64,000 nt of DNA from Roseinatronobacter thiooxidans (lineage in GTDB: Bacteria; Pseudomonadota; Alphaproteobacteria; Rhodobacterales; Rhodobacteraceae), in contig NZ_MEHT01000045.1 in NCBI RefSeq assembly GCF_001870675.1, positions 62,001-126,000 of the forward strand, read 5' to 3'. A program made the translations under genes and the position numbers. The notes below the pieces were generated by a model. It saw only the letters and a program-made list of their open reading frames with translations, ran no database searches and had not been told where the DNA came from. This document shows, one piece after another, positions 53,969-62,812 of this stretch; within the stretch, counting starts at the first letter, position 1, and the number at the start of each line of letters is the position of its first letter.

Positions 53969-55360
53969 TCAGGTCAGTTTGCGTCTGCGGGACACGGGAA
54001 TATCCAGTTCTGTGATTTTCTTGCGCAAGGTGTTGCGGTTGATCCCCAGCAGATCGGCGCAGCGCGCCTGATTTCCGCCTGTCGCATCCAAGGCAAGTTC
54101 GATCAAGGGTGTCTCGACTTCGCGCAAGATGCGCCCATACAGGCCCGGTGGCGGCAAATCCTGACCATGCAGGTCGAAATACCGGCGCAGATGCCGCGCG
54201 ACCGACTCGGACAGGGTTTCGTCAGTGAACCGCTCGCCCACGGATACCGCGCTGGGCTGGCTGTGCAACGCGCCCTCAATCTCGGCGCGTGCAATGATCG
54301 GGTCTGTGCTGGTCAGGCCAAGGCGGCGCAGGGTGTTTTGCAACTGCCGCACATTTCCGGGCCATGAATACAGGCGCACCACTTCCAGCGCGTCCGGCGC
54401 AAGGCTGCGCGGGGTCGCGCCGTCATCTGCGGCTTGTGACAGAAAATGCCGCGCCAAGGGTTCCAGATCGTCAATCCGTTCGCGCAGCGTGGGCACATTC
54501 AGCACCACGCCCCCCAGCCGGTAATACAGGTCTTCGCGCAAGGCCCCATCGGCCAGCGCGCGCGTCAGATTGCCCTGTGCCGTGGCCATGACGCGCGGCC
54601 CGTCTTCGGGCAAGGCATCCAGCAGGCGCGCGGCGCGCAACTGCGCATCGGTGTCGTAAGACAGGATTTCATCAAACACCAAAGTGCCGCCGCGCACGCG
54701 TGACATCAGCATTTGCGCGCCGTCAAAGGTGTTCAGGTCTTCTGCCGTGGCCGACACAAAGGGCTGGTTTCGCCGGTCTGACAAGTCATGCAATGTGCGC
54801 GCGATAAGTGATTTTCCGGTGCCGGATTCACCCAGAATCAGGACAGGCATGGCCGAATTGATCACCCGCGCGATCAGCCGGTATAATTCCTGCATCACAG
54901 GCGTGCGCCCGACCAGCGGCATCGAATCCATGCTCAGCATATCGCCGCGCGGTGCAGGGCTTGGGCGTGCGGGCGGGTCATTGACCGACACGCGGCGGCG
55001 ATTTTTCATCGCAGCCCCTGCCCGTTTCAGCAAATCGGGCAAGTCGAAGGGTTTGGGCATATAGTCATGCGCATTGACTTCATTGGCCTGAATCGCAGTC
55101 ATGATCGTATTCTGCGCCGAAATGACGATAACCGGCAGATCAGGGCGTTCCTGCGAGATTTTGGGGATCATCTCTATCCCGTTGCCATCGGGCATCATGA
55201 CATCGGTGATCACCAGATCACCGCGCCCTTCTTCGACCCAGCGCATCAGCGTGGTCAGGCTGGATGTGGCATGGACCTTGCAGCCTGCGCGCGTCAGTGC
55301 CTGTGTCAGCACTGTGCGGATTGTGCGGTCATCATCTGCCACCAGAACTGTACCGTCCAT
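53969..55360 (-). CDS. ntrC: Nitrogen regulatory response regulator NtrC without the sigma-54 loop
   Basis: A 463-residue activator of nitrogen-scavenging and nif-type genes. The receiver has Asp53 in [12 protein letters not shown]; Walker A is [13 protein letters not shown] and Walker B is [11 protein letters not shown]; the C-terminal Fis domain ends [20 protein letters not shown]. Between them the stretch [20 protein letters not shown] replaces the usual ESELFGHEKGAFTGA segment, so the GAFTGA loop is gone. The NtrC of Rhodobacter capsulatus shares this trait and activates sigma-70 polymerase. The start overlaps the ntrB stop by one base (TGATG). Confidence 0.96.
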   Translation of the reverse strand: MDGTVLVADDDRTIRTVLTQALTRAGCKVHATSSLTTLMRWVEEGRGDLVITDVMMPDGNGIEMIPKISQERPDLPVIVISAQNTIMTAIQANEVNAHDYMPKPFDLPDLLKRAGAAMKNRRRVSVNDPPARPSPAPRGDMLSMDSMPLVGRTPVMQELYRLIARVINSAMPVLILGESGTGKSLIARTLHDLSDRRNQPFVSATAEDLNTFDGAQMLMSRVRGGTLVFDEILSYDTDAQLRAARLLDALPEDGPRVMATAQGNLTRALADGALREDLYYRLGGVVLNVPTLRERIDDLEPLARHFLSQAADDGATPRSLAPDALEVVRLYSWPGNVRQLQNTLRRLGLTSTDPIIARAEIEGALHSQPSAVSVGERFTDETLSESVARHLRRYFDLHGQDLPPPGLYGRILREVETPLIELALDATGGNQARCADLLGINRNTLRKKITELDIPVSRRRKLT

Positions 55361-56454
55361 CAGCGACTCTCCTTGCTGTCAGTTATTTTGGGCGCGCGGG
55401 GCAGCGAAATGCGAAAGACAGTCCGGCCCGGCTTGCTGTCTACCGATACCCAGCCGTCATGGGCCGCGATGATTTTCGACACCAGCGCCAGCCCCAGACC
55501 TGTTCCGTTTTCACGCCCCGACACGAAAGGGTCAAACACCTCATCCGCGATTTCGGAAGGCAGGCCGGGGCCGTCATCTATGATCTCGACATGGATGGGC
55601 AGGGCCACTTCCTGCCCGCCAGAGCCGCGCAGCCGCAAGGATTGTTCAAAAAACGTCTTGATGCGAATGCGCCCGCCCATAAGCTGCGCTTGGGCTGCGT
55701 TCTTCAGAAGGTTCAGAAACACCTGCAAAAGCTGGTCTGCATCGGCCCAGACCGGCGGCAAGGACGGGTCATACGCATCGCGTATCTGCATATGCGCGGC
55801 AAAGCCCACTTCGGCAGACCGGCGCGCCCGTTCCAGAACATCATGGATATTCACCGCGCGGCATTCGGGGGGGCGCTGGTTGCCGAATTGTTCAACCTGA
55901 TCCAGCAATTTGACGATGCGCTGGGTCTCGGCCACAATCAGGTCAGTCAGCGCGCGATCCTCGCCACTCAGGCCCATCGACAAAAGCTGTGCGGCCCCTG
56001 TAATGCCTGCCAGCGGGTTCTTGATTTCATGCGCCAGCATTTGCGACATGCCAATCGCAGAGCGCGCGGCATGGCGAATGCCATCTGCCTTGCCCAGCTT
56101 GCCCGCAATCTCGCGCGGGGTCATCAGCATCAGGACCAGATCGCGCCGGTCGCCCAGCAAGGCCAGCTGGATCGCGCAATGCACGCTTGGCCGCTCGCCC
56201 TGAACCACGGGGGCATCATTTATGAACACAGGCGCGCGGTTTTCGCGGCAGCGCTGCAAGGCAGTCTCTATCGGCGCATCGATCTGCACGATCTGTGCCA
56301 AGGGCCGCTCCAGCACCGAGCGGCGTGACAGGCTAAGGAACCCTTCTGCCGCAGGGTTGCAATCGGCAATGCATTCAACCCCGTTCTTTTGCCCGATCAT
56401 CAGGGCCGGCACAGGCAAGGCCGCCCAGATGGTTCCTGTGGTGGGCGGTGTCAT
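55360..56454 (-). CDS. ntrB: Nitrogen regulatory sensor kinase NtrB
   Basis: Soluble kinase of 364 residues that phosphorylates NtrC under nitrogen limitation. A PAS-like N-terminus (about 1-125), H-box [21 protein letters not shown]-box [13 protein letters not shown]1 IDDGPGLP and G2 [12 protein letters not shown] are intact. The start at 56454 overlaps the dusB stop by four bases; an in-frame extension to 56559 lies in dusB. It should be under PII (GlnB) control, whose gene is not in the window. Confidence 0.95.
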   Translation of the reverse strand: MTPPTTGTIWAALPVPALMIGQKNGVECIADCNPAAEGFLSLSRRSVLERPLAQIVQIDAPIETALQRCRENRAPVFINDAPVVQGERPSVHCAIQLALLGDRRDLVLMLMTPREIAGKLGKADGIRHAARSAIGMSQMLAHEIKNPLAGITGAAQLLSMGLSGEDRALTDLIVAETQRIVKLLDQVEQFGNQRPPECRAVNIHDVLERARRSAEVGFAAHMQIRDAYDPSLPPVWADADQLLQVFLNLLKNAAQAQLMGGRIRIKTFFEQSLRLRGSGGQEVALPIHVEIIDDGPGLPSEIADEVFDPFVSGRENGTGLGLALVSKIIAAHDGWVSVDSKPGRTVFRISLPRAPKITDSKESR

Positions 56455-57509
56455 GCTGCGCGCTCCACATCTGGAACGGGGCACAGCGCGTCGGGCAACA
56501 GGCGCAGCACCTCGGCCGGGTCTGTCGCGGTCAGAAGCCTGCGGCGCAGTGCGACGCACCCGTTTGCCGCCTCGCTATACCAGCCCAGATGCTTGCGCGC
56601 GGTCTTGAGGCCAAACGCGCTGCCATAAAACGACAAGATCGCCTCGTAATGGGCGCTGACCAGCGCGACCAGCTCTGCCCCCTCGGGGGTCTTGGGCGCG
56701 GGTGTGCCGAACAGATCGGCCGCGACCTGCGCCAGTAGCCATGGCCGCCCCTGCGCGCCCCGTCCGATCATCACGCCAGCCGCGCCCGACTGTGCCAAGG
56801 CCTTGCGCGCCGCGCGGCACGAGGTGATATCGCCATTGGCAATGACGGGCACCGGACAGGCGCGCACAACCTCGCCAATCGCCGCCCAATCGGCCTGACC
56901 TTTGTAGAACTGGCAGCGCGTGCGGCCGTGGATTGTGACCATCCGCACGCCCGCCTCTGCGGCGCGCTGCGCCAGCAGGGGCGCATTCAGACACGCATCA
57001 TCCCAGCCCAGCCGCGTCTTGAGGGTGACCGGAATATCCACCGCGTTTACAACGGCTTCAATCAGGCGCAAGGCCAGATCCGGCTCTCGCATCAGGGCGG
57101 AACCTGACATGCCGCCCACGACTTTCTTGGCCGGACAGCCCATGTTTATGTCAATAATCTCGGCCCCGTTATCGGCAACCATGCGCGCGGCTTCGGCCAG
57201 CCAATAGGCGTCGCGCCCTGCAAGCTGCACGGCGGTGCGCACCTCGCCCAGCCCCAGTTCCGCGCGCGCTTTTGCCCGGGTCGAGGGCTTGGCCTGCACC
57301 ATTTCCTGACTGGCCACCATTTCCGACACAACCAGCCCTGCACCGAAACCGGCGACAACGCGGCGAAAGGGCAAGTCTGTGATCCCTGCAAGCGGGGCCA
57401 GCAAAACGGGCGGGTCGATTGACAGATCCGCCAATGGCCCGCATGTCGGGTGCTGGCCTGTCTTCACCCTGTGTGACTGGGCGCGATCAATCTTGCGGTC
57501 GTCTTGCAT
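56451..57509 (-). CDS. dusB: tRNA-dihydrouridine synthase B (NifR3)
   Basis: Flavin enzyme that reduces uridine in the tRNA D-loop. The TIM barrel shows LLAPLAGITDLPFRRVVAGF, INMGCPAKKVVGGMSGSALM with the catalytic Cys, the KTRLGW lysine, and TIHGRTRCQFYKG. About 352 residues from the ATG at 57509 (MQDDRKIDRAQS), which follows a GGGCAGGG sequence; upstream starts at 57530 or 57566 are weaker. First gene of nifR3-ntrBC as in Rhodobacter. Confidence 0.95.
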   Translation of the reverse strand: MQDDRKIDRAQSHRVKTGQHPTCGPLADLSIDPPVLLAPLAGITDLPFRRVVAGFGAGLVVSEMVASQEMVQAKPSTRAKARAELGLGEVRTAVQLAGRDAYWLAEAARMVADNGAEIIDINMGCPAKKVVGGMSGSALMREPDLALRLIEAVVNAVDIPVTLKTRLGWDDACLNAPLLAQRAAEAGVRMVTIHGRTRCQFYKGQADWAAIGEVVRACPVPVIANGDITSCRAARKALAQSGAAGVMIGRGAQGRPWLLAQVAADLFGTPAPKTPEGAELVALVSAHYEAILSFYGSAFGLKTARKHLGWYSEAANGCVALRRRLLTATDPAEVLRLLPDALCPVPDVERAA

Positions 57510-57591
57510 TACCCTGCCCTGCTTCCTCATGTGATTTGTCCTAGCCCCGCCCTGCCTGTGACGCAAACCTCATCGTAGCACCACTGGCGAG

Positions 57592-57613
57592 AATTTCATC
57601 AGATGATGAAATT
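57592..57613. promoter_or_regulatory. Perfect 22-bp palindrome between dusB-ntr operon and ispDF
   Basis: Arms AATTTCATCA (57592-57601) and TGATGAAATT (57604-57613), with GA in the centre. It lies 83 bases upstream of the dusB start and 87 upstream of the ispDF start, in a divergent promoter region. It has the form of a dimeric repressor or activator site. I do not know the regulator. Confidence 0.6.
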
Positions 57614-57699
57614 TTGTGCAACTATTTTGAGCAATCGCGCGGATTGTCAGCACGGGCTGCTTCGGCTTATAGCAGAGGCACTTAAAGAAGGGGCAAAAC

Positions 57700-58863
57700 A
57701 TGCGCGAGGACTGTGCAGCAATCATCGTCGCGGCAGGGCGCGGAACACGCGCGGGCAGCGGGGTGCCAAAGCAGTGGCGGATGCTGGCGGGCCGCGTTGT
57801 TCTGGCCCATACGCTGGAGGCTTTGCGCCAAGCGGGCCTGTCGCGGCTGGTGCTTGTGATCCACCCCGAGGATATGGACAAGGCGCAAGCCCTGTCGGCA
57901 CCGGATGTGGCGATCGTCATGGGCGGGGGCACGCGGGTGGAGTCAGTGCGGGCAGCGCTAGAGGCGCTGGCGCAGGATGCCCCCCATCATGTGCTGATCC
58001 ATGACGGCGCGCGCCCGCTAGTCAGCGCCCGCGTTATCGCCGATGTGCGCGATGCCTTGGTCCGCGCCACGGGTGCCGCCCCCGCCCTGCCTGTCGTCGA
58101 TGCGCTTTGGCGCGGTGAGGAAGGACAGGTCGCGGCAGCTGTCAGCCGCGCGGGGCTGTTTCGCGCGCAAACACCACAGGGCTTCGAGTTCAACGCGATT
58201 CTGGCCGCCCACCGCGCCCATAGGGGCGAGGCCGCAGATGATGTCGAGATTGCGCGCGCCGCTGGCATGGAAATCGCCATGACACCGGGCTGCGAGGAGA
58301 ATATAAAACTGACATATCAGGCAGATTTCGACCGCGCCGCGCGGTTGATTGCACAACGACAAGGGCATGACATGGATATTCGGCTGGGCAATGGCTATGA
58401 CGTTCACCGCTTTGGTCCGGGCGACGGGTGCTGGTTATGCGGGGTTCTGGTGCCCCATGACCGCGCGCTTCAGGGGCATTCCGATGCCGATGTGGGCATG
58501 CATGCCCTGACAGATGCGATTTATGGCGCGCTGGCCGAAGGCGATATCGGGCGGCATTTCCCGCCCAGTGATCCGCAATGGAAAGGTGCAGACAGCCAGA
58601 TTTTCCTGCGCCACGCCGTCGATCTGATGCGCGAACGCGGCTACCAGCTTAGCAATTGCGATGTCACCCTTGTGTGCGAGCGCCCCAAAATAGGGCCGCA
58701 TGCAGATGCGATGCAAGCAGCCCTTGCCGCCATCATGGGCTGCGCGCCGGATCGTGTCAGCGTCAAGGCCACAACATCGGAGCGGCTTGGGTTTACAGGG
58801 CGCGAAGAGGGAATCGCCGCTATCGCCACGGCCTGCCTAAGCCGTACCGTGCCCGATGTGTGA
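57700..58863 (+). CDS. ispDF: Bifunctional IspD/IspF (MEP isoprenoid pathway)
   Basis: A 387-residue fusion for two non-consecutive steps of the MEP pathway, with the cytidyltransferase IspD (about 1-224) and the cyclodiphosphate synthase IspF (225-387). IspD opens [19 protein letters not shown]; IspF has metal site [10 protein letters not shown], and [20 protein letters not shown]. The fusion is common in alphaproteobacteria. Divergent from dusB-ntr; downstream 448 bases carry no gene. Confidence 0.97.
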   Translation: MREDCAAIIVAAGRGTRAGSGVPKQWRMLAGRVVLAHTLEALRQAGLSRLVLVIHPEDMDKAQALSAPDVAIVMGGGTRVESVRAALEALAQDAPHHVLIHDGARPLVSARVIADVRDALVRATGAAPALPVVDALWRGEEGQVAAAVSRAGLFRAQTPQGFEFNAILAAHRAHRGEAADDVEIARAAGMEIAMTPGCEENIKLTYQADFDRAARLIAQRQGHDMDIRLGNGYDVHRFGPGDGCWLCGVLVPHDRALQGHSDADVGMHALTDAIYGALAEGDIGRHFPPSDPQWKGADSQIFLRHAVDLMRERGYQLSNCDVTLVCERPKIGPHADAMQAALAAIMGCAPDRVSVKATTSERLGFTGREEGIAAIATACLSRTVPDV

Positions 58864-59311
58864 CGCATAGCCACGCAGCCCTGATAACGGCGCCCCCCCA
58901 ATCTGGTGCTACCTGACAAGAGATCAGCAATGATGGCTTTACGGGGCTTTTCAGACATCCCTTGCGCGGAACAAAGGGCCGCAGGCCCGCCGCGCAGCGT
59001 CGGGCCGCGGTGCGGCGATCCCCCGCCCCTGCTACAGCACTTTATGCCAGCCAAATCCGCGAAAGATCAAGGCTTCGCGCATAGCCAAGCCAAATCGCCG
59101 TGCCGTGGGTGCGGCCCGGCGATGCGCGGCGGCCTACGGCCTTGATTCCGCGCGAGAGATGCAGCCGAATGGCGGATCAATCCCGCACAATTGACCTGTA
59201 TCACGCAAAGCGGCATCTCGTATCAGCCGCGCCACCCTGGCCGTGGTTTGCGGGGCAAGCCCCATATATCTGCCGCAATGCCGCTGCCTGCGCGGTCGGA
59301 TAAGGGCGGGG
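58864..59311. other. 448-base gene-free region with an inverted repeat doublet
   Basis: No convincing reading frame: the plus-strand frame at 58906-59145 has no ribosome site and no family features. The region contains the inverted repeat doublet listed separately (58976-59142). The rest is ordinary GC-rich spacer; the regulator gene on the minus strand ends at 59312. No terminator with a T-run is obvious after ispDF. Confidence 0.7.
58976..59142. repeat. GC-rich repeat family B, inverted doublet
   Basis: The left copy (58976-59019) begins GGGCCGCAGGCCCGCCGCGC and continues AGCGTCGGGCCGC. The right copy (59094-59142), read on the minus strand, begins AGGCCGTAGGCCGCCGCGCA and continues TCGCCGGGCCGC, so the two match with a few changes and a small insertion. 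They are 74 bases apart and inverted, the layout of REP doublets. The element is unrelated to family A. Confidence 0.75.
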
Positions 59312-59821
59312 TCAATAAATATACCGGATCTGATCGCCCCAATACCGCTCCATGCGTTTCAGGGTGCGCGCGACAGTATCCAGCGCGCCGAAATCAAGAA
59401 TTTCATCTTGCTGAAGCACCCTAGCATGCTGGTCGAACAGGTCCGACAGCTTGCCCCGAATGGCCTGCCCCTTGGGCGTCAGCCGCACCCGCACCGAACG
59501 TTTGTCAACCGCGCAGCGCTGGTGGTGCATATAGCCAAGTTCAACCAGCTTTTTCAGGTTATAGGACACGTTTGATCCCTGATAATAGCCGCGCGATTTC
59601 AATTCACCTGCGGTGACCTCGTGATCCCCGATATTGAACAGCAACAGCGCCTGAACAGGGTTGATTGTCATCACCCCAAGCCGCTCGAACTCGTCCTTGA
59701 TGACATCGAGCATAAGGCGGTGCAGCCGTTCCAGCAACGCGAGGTTGTCGAGATAGCGCGACAAAAACTCGTTTCGCAGTGACGGGCCGAATTCCTGCTG
59801 AATACTCACAAAACACTCCAT
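59312..59821 (-). CDS. MarR-family regulator (LdtR-like)
   Basis: A 169-residue winged-helix regulator. The DNA-binding region lies at about residues 60-120 (LLLFNIGDHEVTAGELKSRG, YYQGSNVSYNLKKLVELGYM and a basic wing CAVDKRSVRVRLTPKG). The N-terminal LERLHRLMLDVIKDEFERLG and the C-terminal helix are dimerisation parts. LdtR in Liberibacter and rhizobia controls an L,D-transpeptidase and stress genes. Here it is the last gene after the ABC transporter on the same strand, 131 bases behind it. Confidence 0.85.
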   Translation of the reverse strand: MECFVSIQQEFGPSLRNEFLSRYLDNLALLERLHRLMLDVIKDEFERLGVMTINPVQALLLFNIGDHEVTAGELKSRGYYQGSNVSYNLKKLVELGYMHHQRCAVDKRSVRVRLTPKGQAIRGKLSDLFDQHARVLQQDEILDFGALDTVARTLKRMERYWGDQIRYIY

Positions 59822-59952
59822 CCTTGTGCGTCAACACCGCAATCTGCCAGCCACAGGCAAAGATTGCGTTAAAGCGCCCAGAAGTTTCAGAGCATTTATG
59901 TTCAATTTTATCCGTCACCGGATGCGCCTTTGTGCAGGGCACGCAAGCCCGG

Positions 59953-60720
59953 TCAGCCCGGACTGCGTTCGGCCCAGCCTGCAAAGATTTTCTCCAGCGC
60001 GACGACGATATAATACAGAACAATCCCGAGAAAGGCCAAGGCGATCAGCACCGCAAACATCAGCGGGAAATCGGAATTGGTGCGCCCGCTGTCAAACAAC
60101 GCGCCCAAGCCCCGCCCGTGCGGGCTGACAATTTCCATCAGGTTTGTGCCGATGAAAGCCAGCGTCACTGCCACTTTCAGCGCGCCGAAAAATTCCGGCA
60201 AGGTCTTGGGCAGCGCGATTTTCCAAAAGATCGTGGCTTGCGAGGCACCAAGGCTGCGCAGGATGTCGCGGTATTCCGGCTCTAGCGTCGAAAGCCCGAT
60301 AGAGACCGACACCGCGATGGGAAAGAACGAGATCATGAAGGCCAGCAGCACCGTGTTGAAATCGTGCTGGCCCACGAACATCAGCGCGACAATGGGCACC
60401 ACAGTGGCCTTGGGGATGGCATTGAACCCCACCAACAGCGGATAAAGCGCGTCGCGCATGGTGCGCGAGAACCCCATGATCATGCCCAAGAGCGTGCCAA
60501 ACAAAACCGCCAGCAACAGCCCCACCACAGTGCGCCACAGCGTTTGCCAGCCCATCGACAGGAAGAGCGGCCAATGACGCTCAAATGCGGGGGGCAAATC
60601 GGACGGGGCCGCCATCTTGAAGCGTGGCCAGCCATTGAACCAGACCAGCCATTCCCAGAATGCCAGAAACACCACAACCGCGATGACCGGCACGACAAAG
60701 GCGCGAATATGCTTGTTCAT
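59953..60720 (-). CDS. ABC transporter permease (BPD, SsuC/TauC type)
   Basis: Permease of 255 residues with six membrane segments and the EAA loop (LRSLGASQATIFWKIALPKT). The start overlaps the ATPase stop by four bases. Completes an NMT1-type importer with the ATPase and substrate-binding genes upstream. Relatives import sulfonates, pyrimidines, nitrate-like or aromatic compounds; the substrate is not shown by the sequence. Confidence 0.9.
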   Translation of the reverse strand: MNKHIRAFVVPVIAVVVFLAFWEWLVWFNGWPRFKMAAPSDLPPAFERHWPLFLSMGWQTLWRTVVGLLLAVLFGTLLGMIMGFSRTMRDALYPLLVGFNAIPKATVVPIVALMFVGQHDFNTVLLAFMISFFPIAVSVSIGLSTLEPEYRDILRSLGASQATIFWKIALPKTLPEFFGALKVAVTLAFIGTNLMEIVSPHGRGLGALFDSGRTNSDFPLMFAVLIALAFLGIVLYYIVVALEKIFAGWAERSPG

Positions 60721-61514
60721 GCCGCGCCCTCCTCGGCGGTGCTGCGCCCTTGGGCGATCTGGATCTGGTGGCGCAGGATGTTCAACTGCTCTGCCGCAAC
60801 GGGGGTATACAGATCATCCAGCGTGCGCGGCCCGTTTGAGGGGATGTCCAGCACATATTGCGTGCGCGCAGGCCGCCCCGACAGAACAACCACCTGATCG
60901 GCAAGGAAAATGGATTCGCGCAAGTCATGCGTGATCAGCACGCCCGTGAAAGGTTCGCGTTCCTTGACGCGGTGCATGGTCTGCCACAGGTCTTCGCGGG
61001 TGAACGCATCCAGCGCGCCGAAGGGTTCATCAAGGATCAACACTTCGGGCTGGTGGATCAGCGCGCGGCACAGCGAGGCGCGCTGGCGCATGCCGCCCGA
61101 CAATTCAGAGGGGCGCTTGTCTTCAAACCCTTCCAGCCCCACCAGCGACAACAGAAAGCGCGCGCGGTCTTCGGCCTGCTTTCTGGACAGTTTCGAGGGC
61201 ACGATTTCCAGCGGCAGCAGCACGTTTTTCAAAATCGTGCGCCATTCCAGAAGTACGGGGTTCTGAAAGGCCATGCCCACAGTGGCCCGCGGCCCTTTCA
61301 CGCGTTCGCCATGCAACCACACCTCGCCATGGTCGGGCTTCATCAGCCCTGCGATCAGGCGCGTCAGCGTGGACTTGCCGCACCCAGAGGGGCCGACAAC
61401 CGCGACAAAGCCGCCTTCGGGCACAGATACATTTAACCCGTCCAGCACAGGCAACGGACCGGCATCAGTGCGGTAAGCATGCCGCACATCCTTGATTTCA
61501 ATAAGGTTTTGCAT
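60717..61514 (-). CDS. ABC transporter ATP-binding protein (SsuB/TauB type)
   Basis: A 265-residue ATPase. Walker A GPSGCGKSTLT, Q-loop FQNPVLLEWRT, signature LSGGMRQRASLCRAL, Walker B VLILDEPFGALDA, H-loop LITHDLRES. The start at 61514 (MQNLIEIKDVRHAY) is the family start. It is separated from the substrate-binding gene by a terminator hairpin, so it is probably transcribed less than that gene. Confidence 0.93.
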   Translation of the reverse strand: MQNLIEIKDVRHAYRTDAGPLPVLDGLNVSVPEGGFVAVVGPSGCGKSTLTRLIAGLMKPDHGEVWLHGERVKGPRATVGMAFQNPVLLEWRTILKNVLLPLEIVPSKLSRKQAEDRARFLLSLVGLEGFEDKRPSELSGGMRQRASLCRALIHQPEVLILDEPFGALDAFTREDLWQTMHRVKEREPFTGVLITHDLRESIFLADQVVVLSGRPARTQYVLDIPSNGPRTLDDLYTPVAAEQLNILRHQIQIAQGRSTAEEGAA

Positions 61515-61532
61515 TCTGTCCCCGTAAAAAGA

Positions 61533-61559
61533 AAACCAGCGCCGCAAGGGCGCTGGTTT
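61533..61559 (-). terminator. Intercistronic terminator/attenuator between substrate-binding and ATPase genes
   Basis: A perfect 11-bp stem, 61533-61543 with 61549-61559 (AAACCAGCGCC on the plus strand), and a five-base loop. On the minus strand the stem is followed by TTTTCTTTTT. It lies eight bases after the substrate-binding stop, so partial termination would favour that gene over the ATPase and permease. Confidence 0.85.
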
Positions 61560-61567
61560 GTATCAGC

Positions 61568-62572
61568 TTAATCGAGCTTGAAGCCACCCTCGGGGAGGAA
61601 GGCGTCTGTGAAATACAGGCTGGCATCCGGCTCTGTCTGGTATTCATATGTCAGCTTGATCTGCTCGATCGAGTTGGCGAAGCGGGCATCGTCAATAATA
61701 CCCATCCCGTTTTCCATGACCCAATCGGTCACAACCGAATCCTGCATGGCCAGTTCCAGCCGGCGCAATTCCAGCTCTGAATCCATGGCGGGGTTGCGGC
61801 TGACAAGGCTTTCAATGGCGGCGGCGGGGTCTGCGATAGTGTCAACCCAGCCCTTGGCGACCGCTTCCAGAAAAGCCGAGACAGCATCTGGGTTGGCTTC
61901 GGCAAAGTCGGTATTGACGATGATCACATTGCCATACAGGTCAACCCCGTGATCGGCCATCAGGATGACGGTCAGATCATCTTCAGGCACGCCAAGGCGC
62001 GCGGTGCTCAGGAATGATGTGAACGAAAACCCTGTCACGGCATCGACTGTGCCTTCGGCCAGCGACGGCTCGCGCGTGGGGAAACCCACAGGTTCGATCG
62101 TGACCTTGCTTTCGTCAATGCCGGTTTCGGCAACAAAGATCGGCCATTGGGCAAATGCGCCATCGGGGGGCGGCGCGCCAAGGGTGCGGCCTTCCAGATC
62201 CGAGGGGGTCTCGATCCCAAGCGACTTGCGGCCCACAATGGCGAAAGGTGGCTTGTCATAGACCATCATCGCACCGATGACGGGGGCATCGGGGTTCTGG
62301 TCCAGAAACTTGATCAGGCTGTTGATATCGGCAAAGCCGACCGGAAAGGCGCCTGTCGCCACTTTCGGAATGGCATCAAGGCTGCCCTGCCCTGCGGTGA
62401 CTTCGACTTCCAGCCCTGCATCGGCGAAATAGCCTTTGTCGATGGCCACGAAATAAGGGGCCGATGGCCCCTCGAACCGCCAATCCAGCGCGAAGGGCAT
62501 CGCGGTCTGGGCATGGGCTGAAACGGCAAGAGCACTGAAGCCTATGGCAGCAGTCACGGTGCGGTGAAACAT
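61568..62572 (-). CDS. NMT1/THI5-like ABC transporter substrate-binding protein
   Basis: Periplasmic protein of 334 residues. The start at 62572 (MFHRTVTAAIGFSALAVSAH, signal peptide ending AHAQ) has GGAGGG at ideal distance; the ORF extends upstream to 62749 without support. The body is the NMT1 fold: FALDWRFEGPSAPYFVAIDK, then GYFADAGLEVEV, GFADINSLIKF and PPPDGAFAQWPIF. Similar to, but distinct from, the pyrimidine-locus protein at 5829-6818. Divergent from the GMC oxidoreductase; the ligand is unknown. Confidence 0.9.
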   Translation of the reverse strand: MFHRTVTAAIGFSALAVSAHAQTAMPFALDWRFEGPSAPYFVAIDKGYFADAGLEVEVTAGQGSLDAIPKVATGAFPVGFADINSLIKFLDQNPDAPVIGAMMVYDKPPFAIVGRKSLGIETPSDLEGRTLGAPPPDGAFAQWPIFVAETGIDESKVTIEPVGFPTREPSLAEGTVDAVTGFSFTSFLSTARLGVPEDDLTVILMADHGVDLYGNVIIVNTDFAEANPDAVSAFLEAVAKGWVDTIADPAAAIESLVSRNPAMDSELELRRLELAMQDSVVTDWVMENGMGIIDDARFANSIEQIKLTYEYQTEPDASLYFTDAFLPEGGFKLD

Positions 62573-62812
62573 CAATATCCCTCCTGTTGGACGTATGGCA
62601 ATCTGCCTAAGCGCTTCAAAGGGCGGTGTCATGGCTTGGAACACTCCACCCCACAACATCTGGCCCCGTTGCCGCATTCTTGTGCAACCTGCGCCGCTTT
62701 GCAACCGATTTAAGCGACATGTTGCTGCTTCCATAAGCACAGGGCGCATTATTTGGGCTTGCAGTGCGTGCCCCGATACGCAACCTTACGCCCCAAAACA
62801 GCAGGAGGCAGC

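Noticed and set aside
58906-59145. Small plus-strand frame of 79 codons after ispDF
   Set aside because: It lacks a ribosome site, reads through both repeat copies and has no conserved features.
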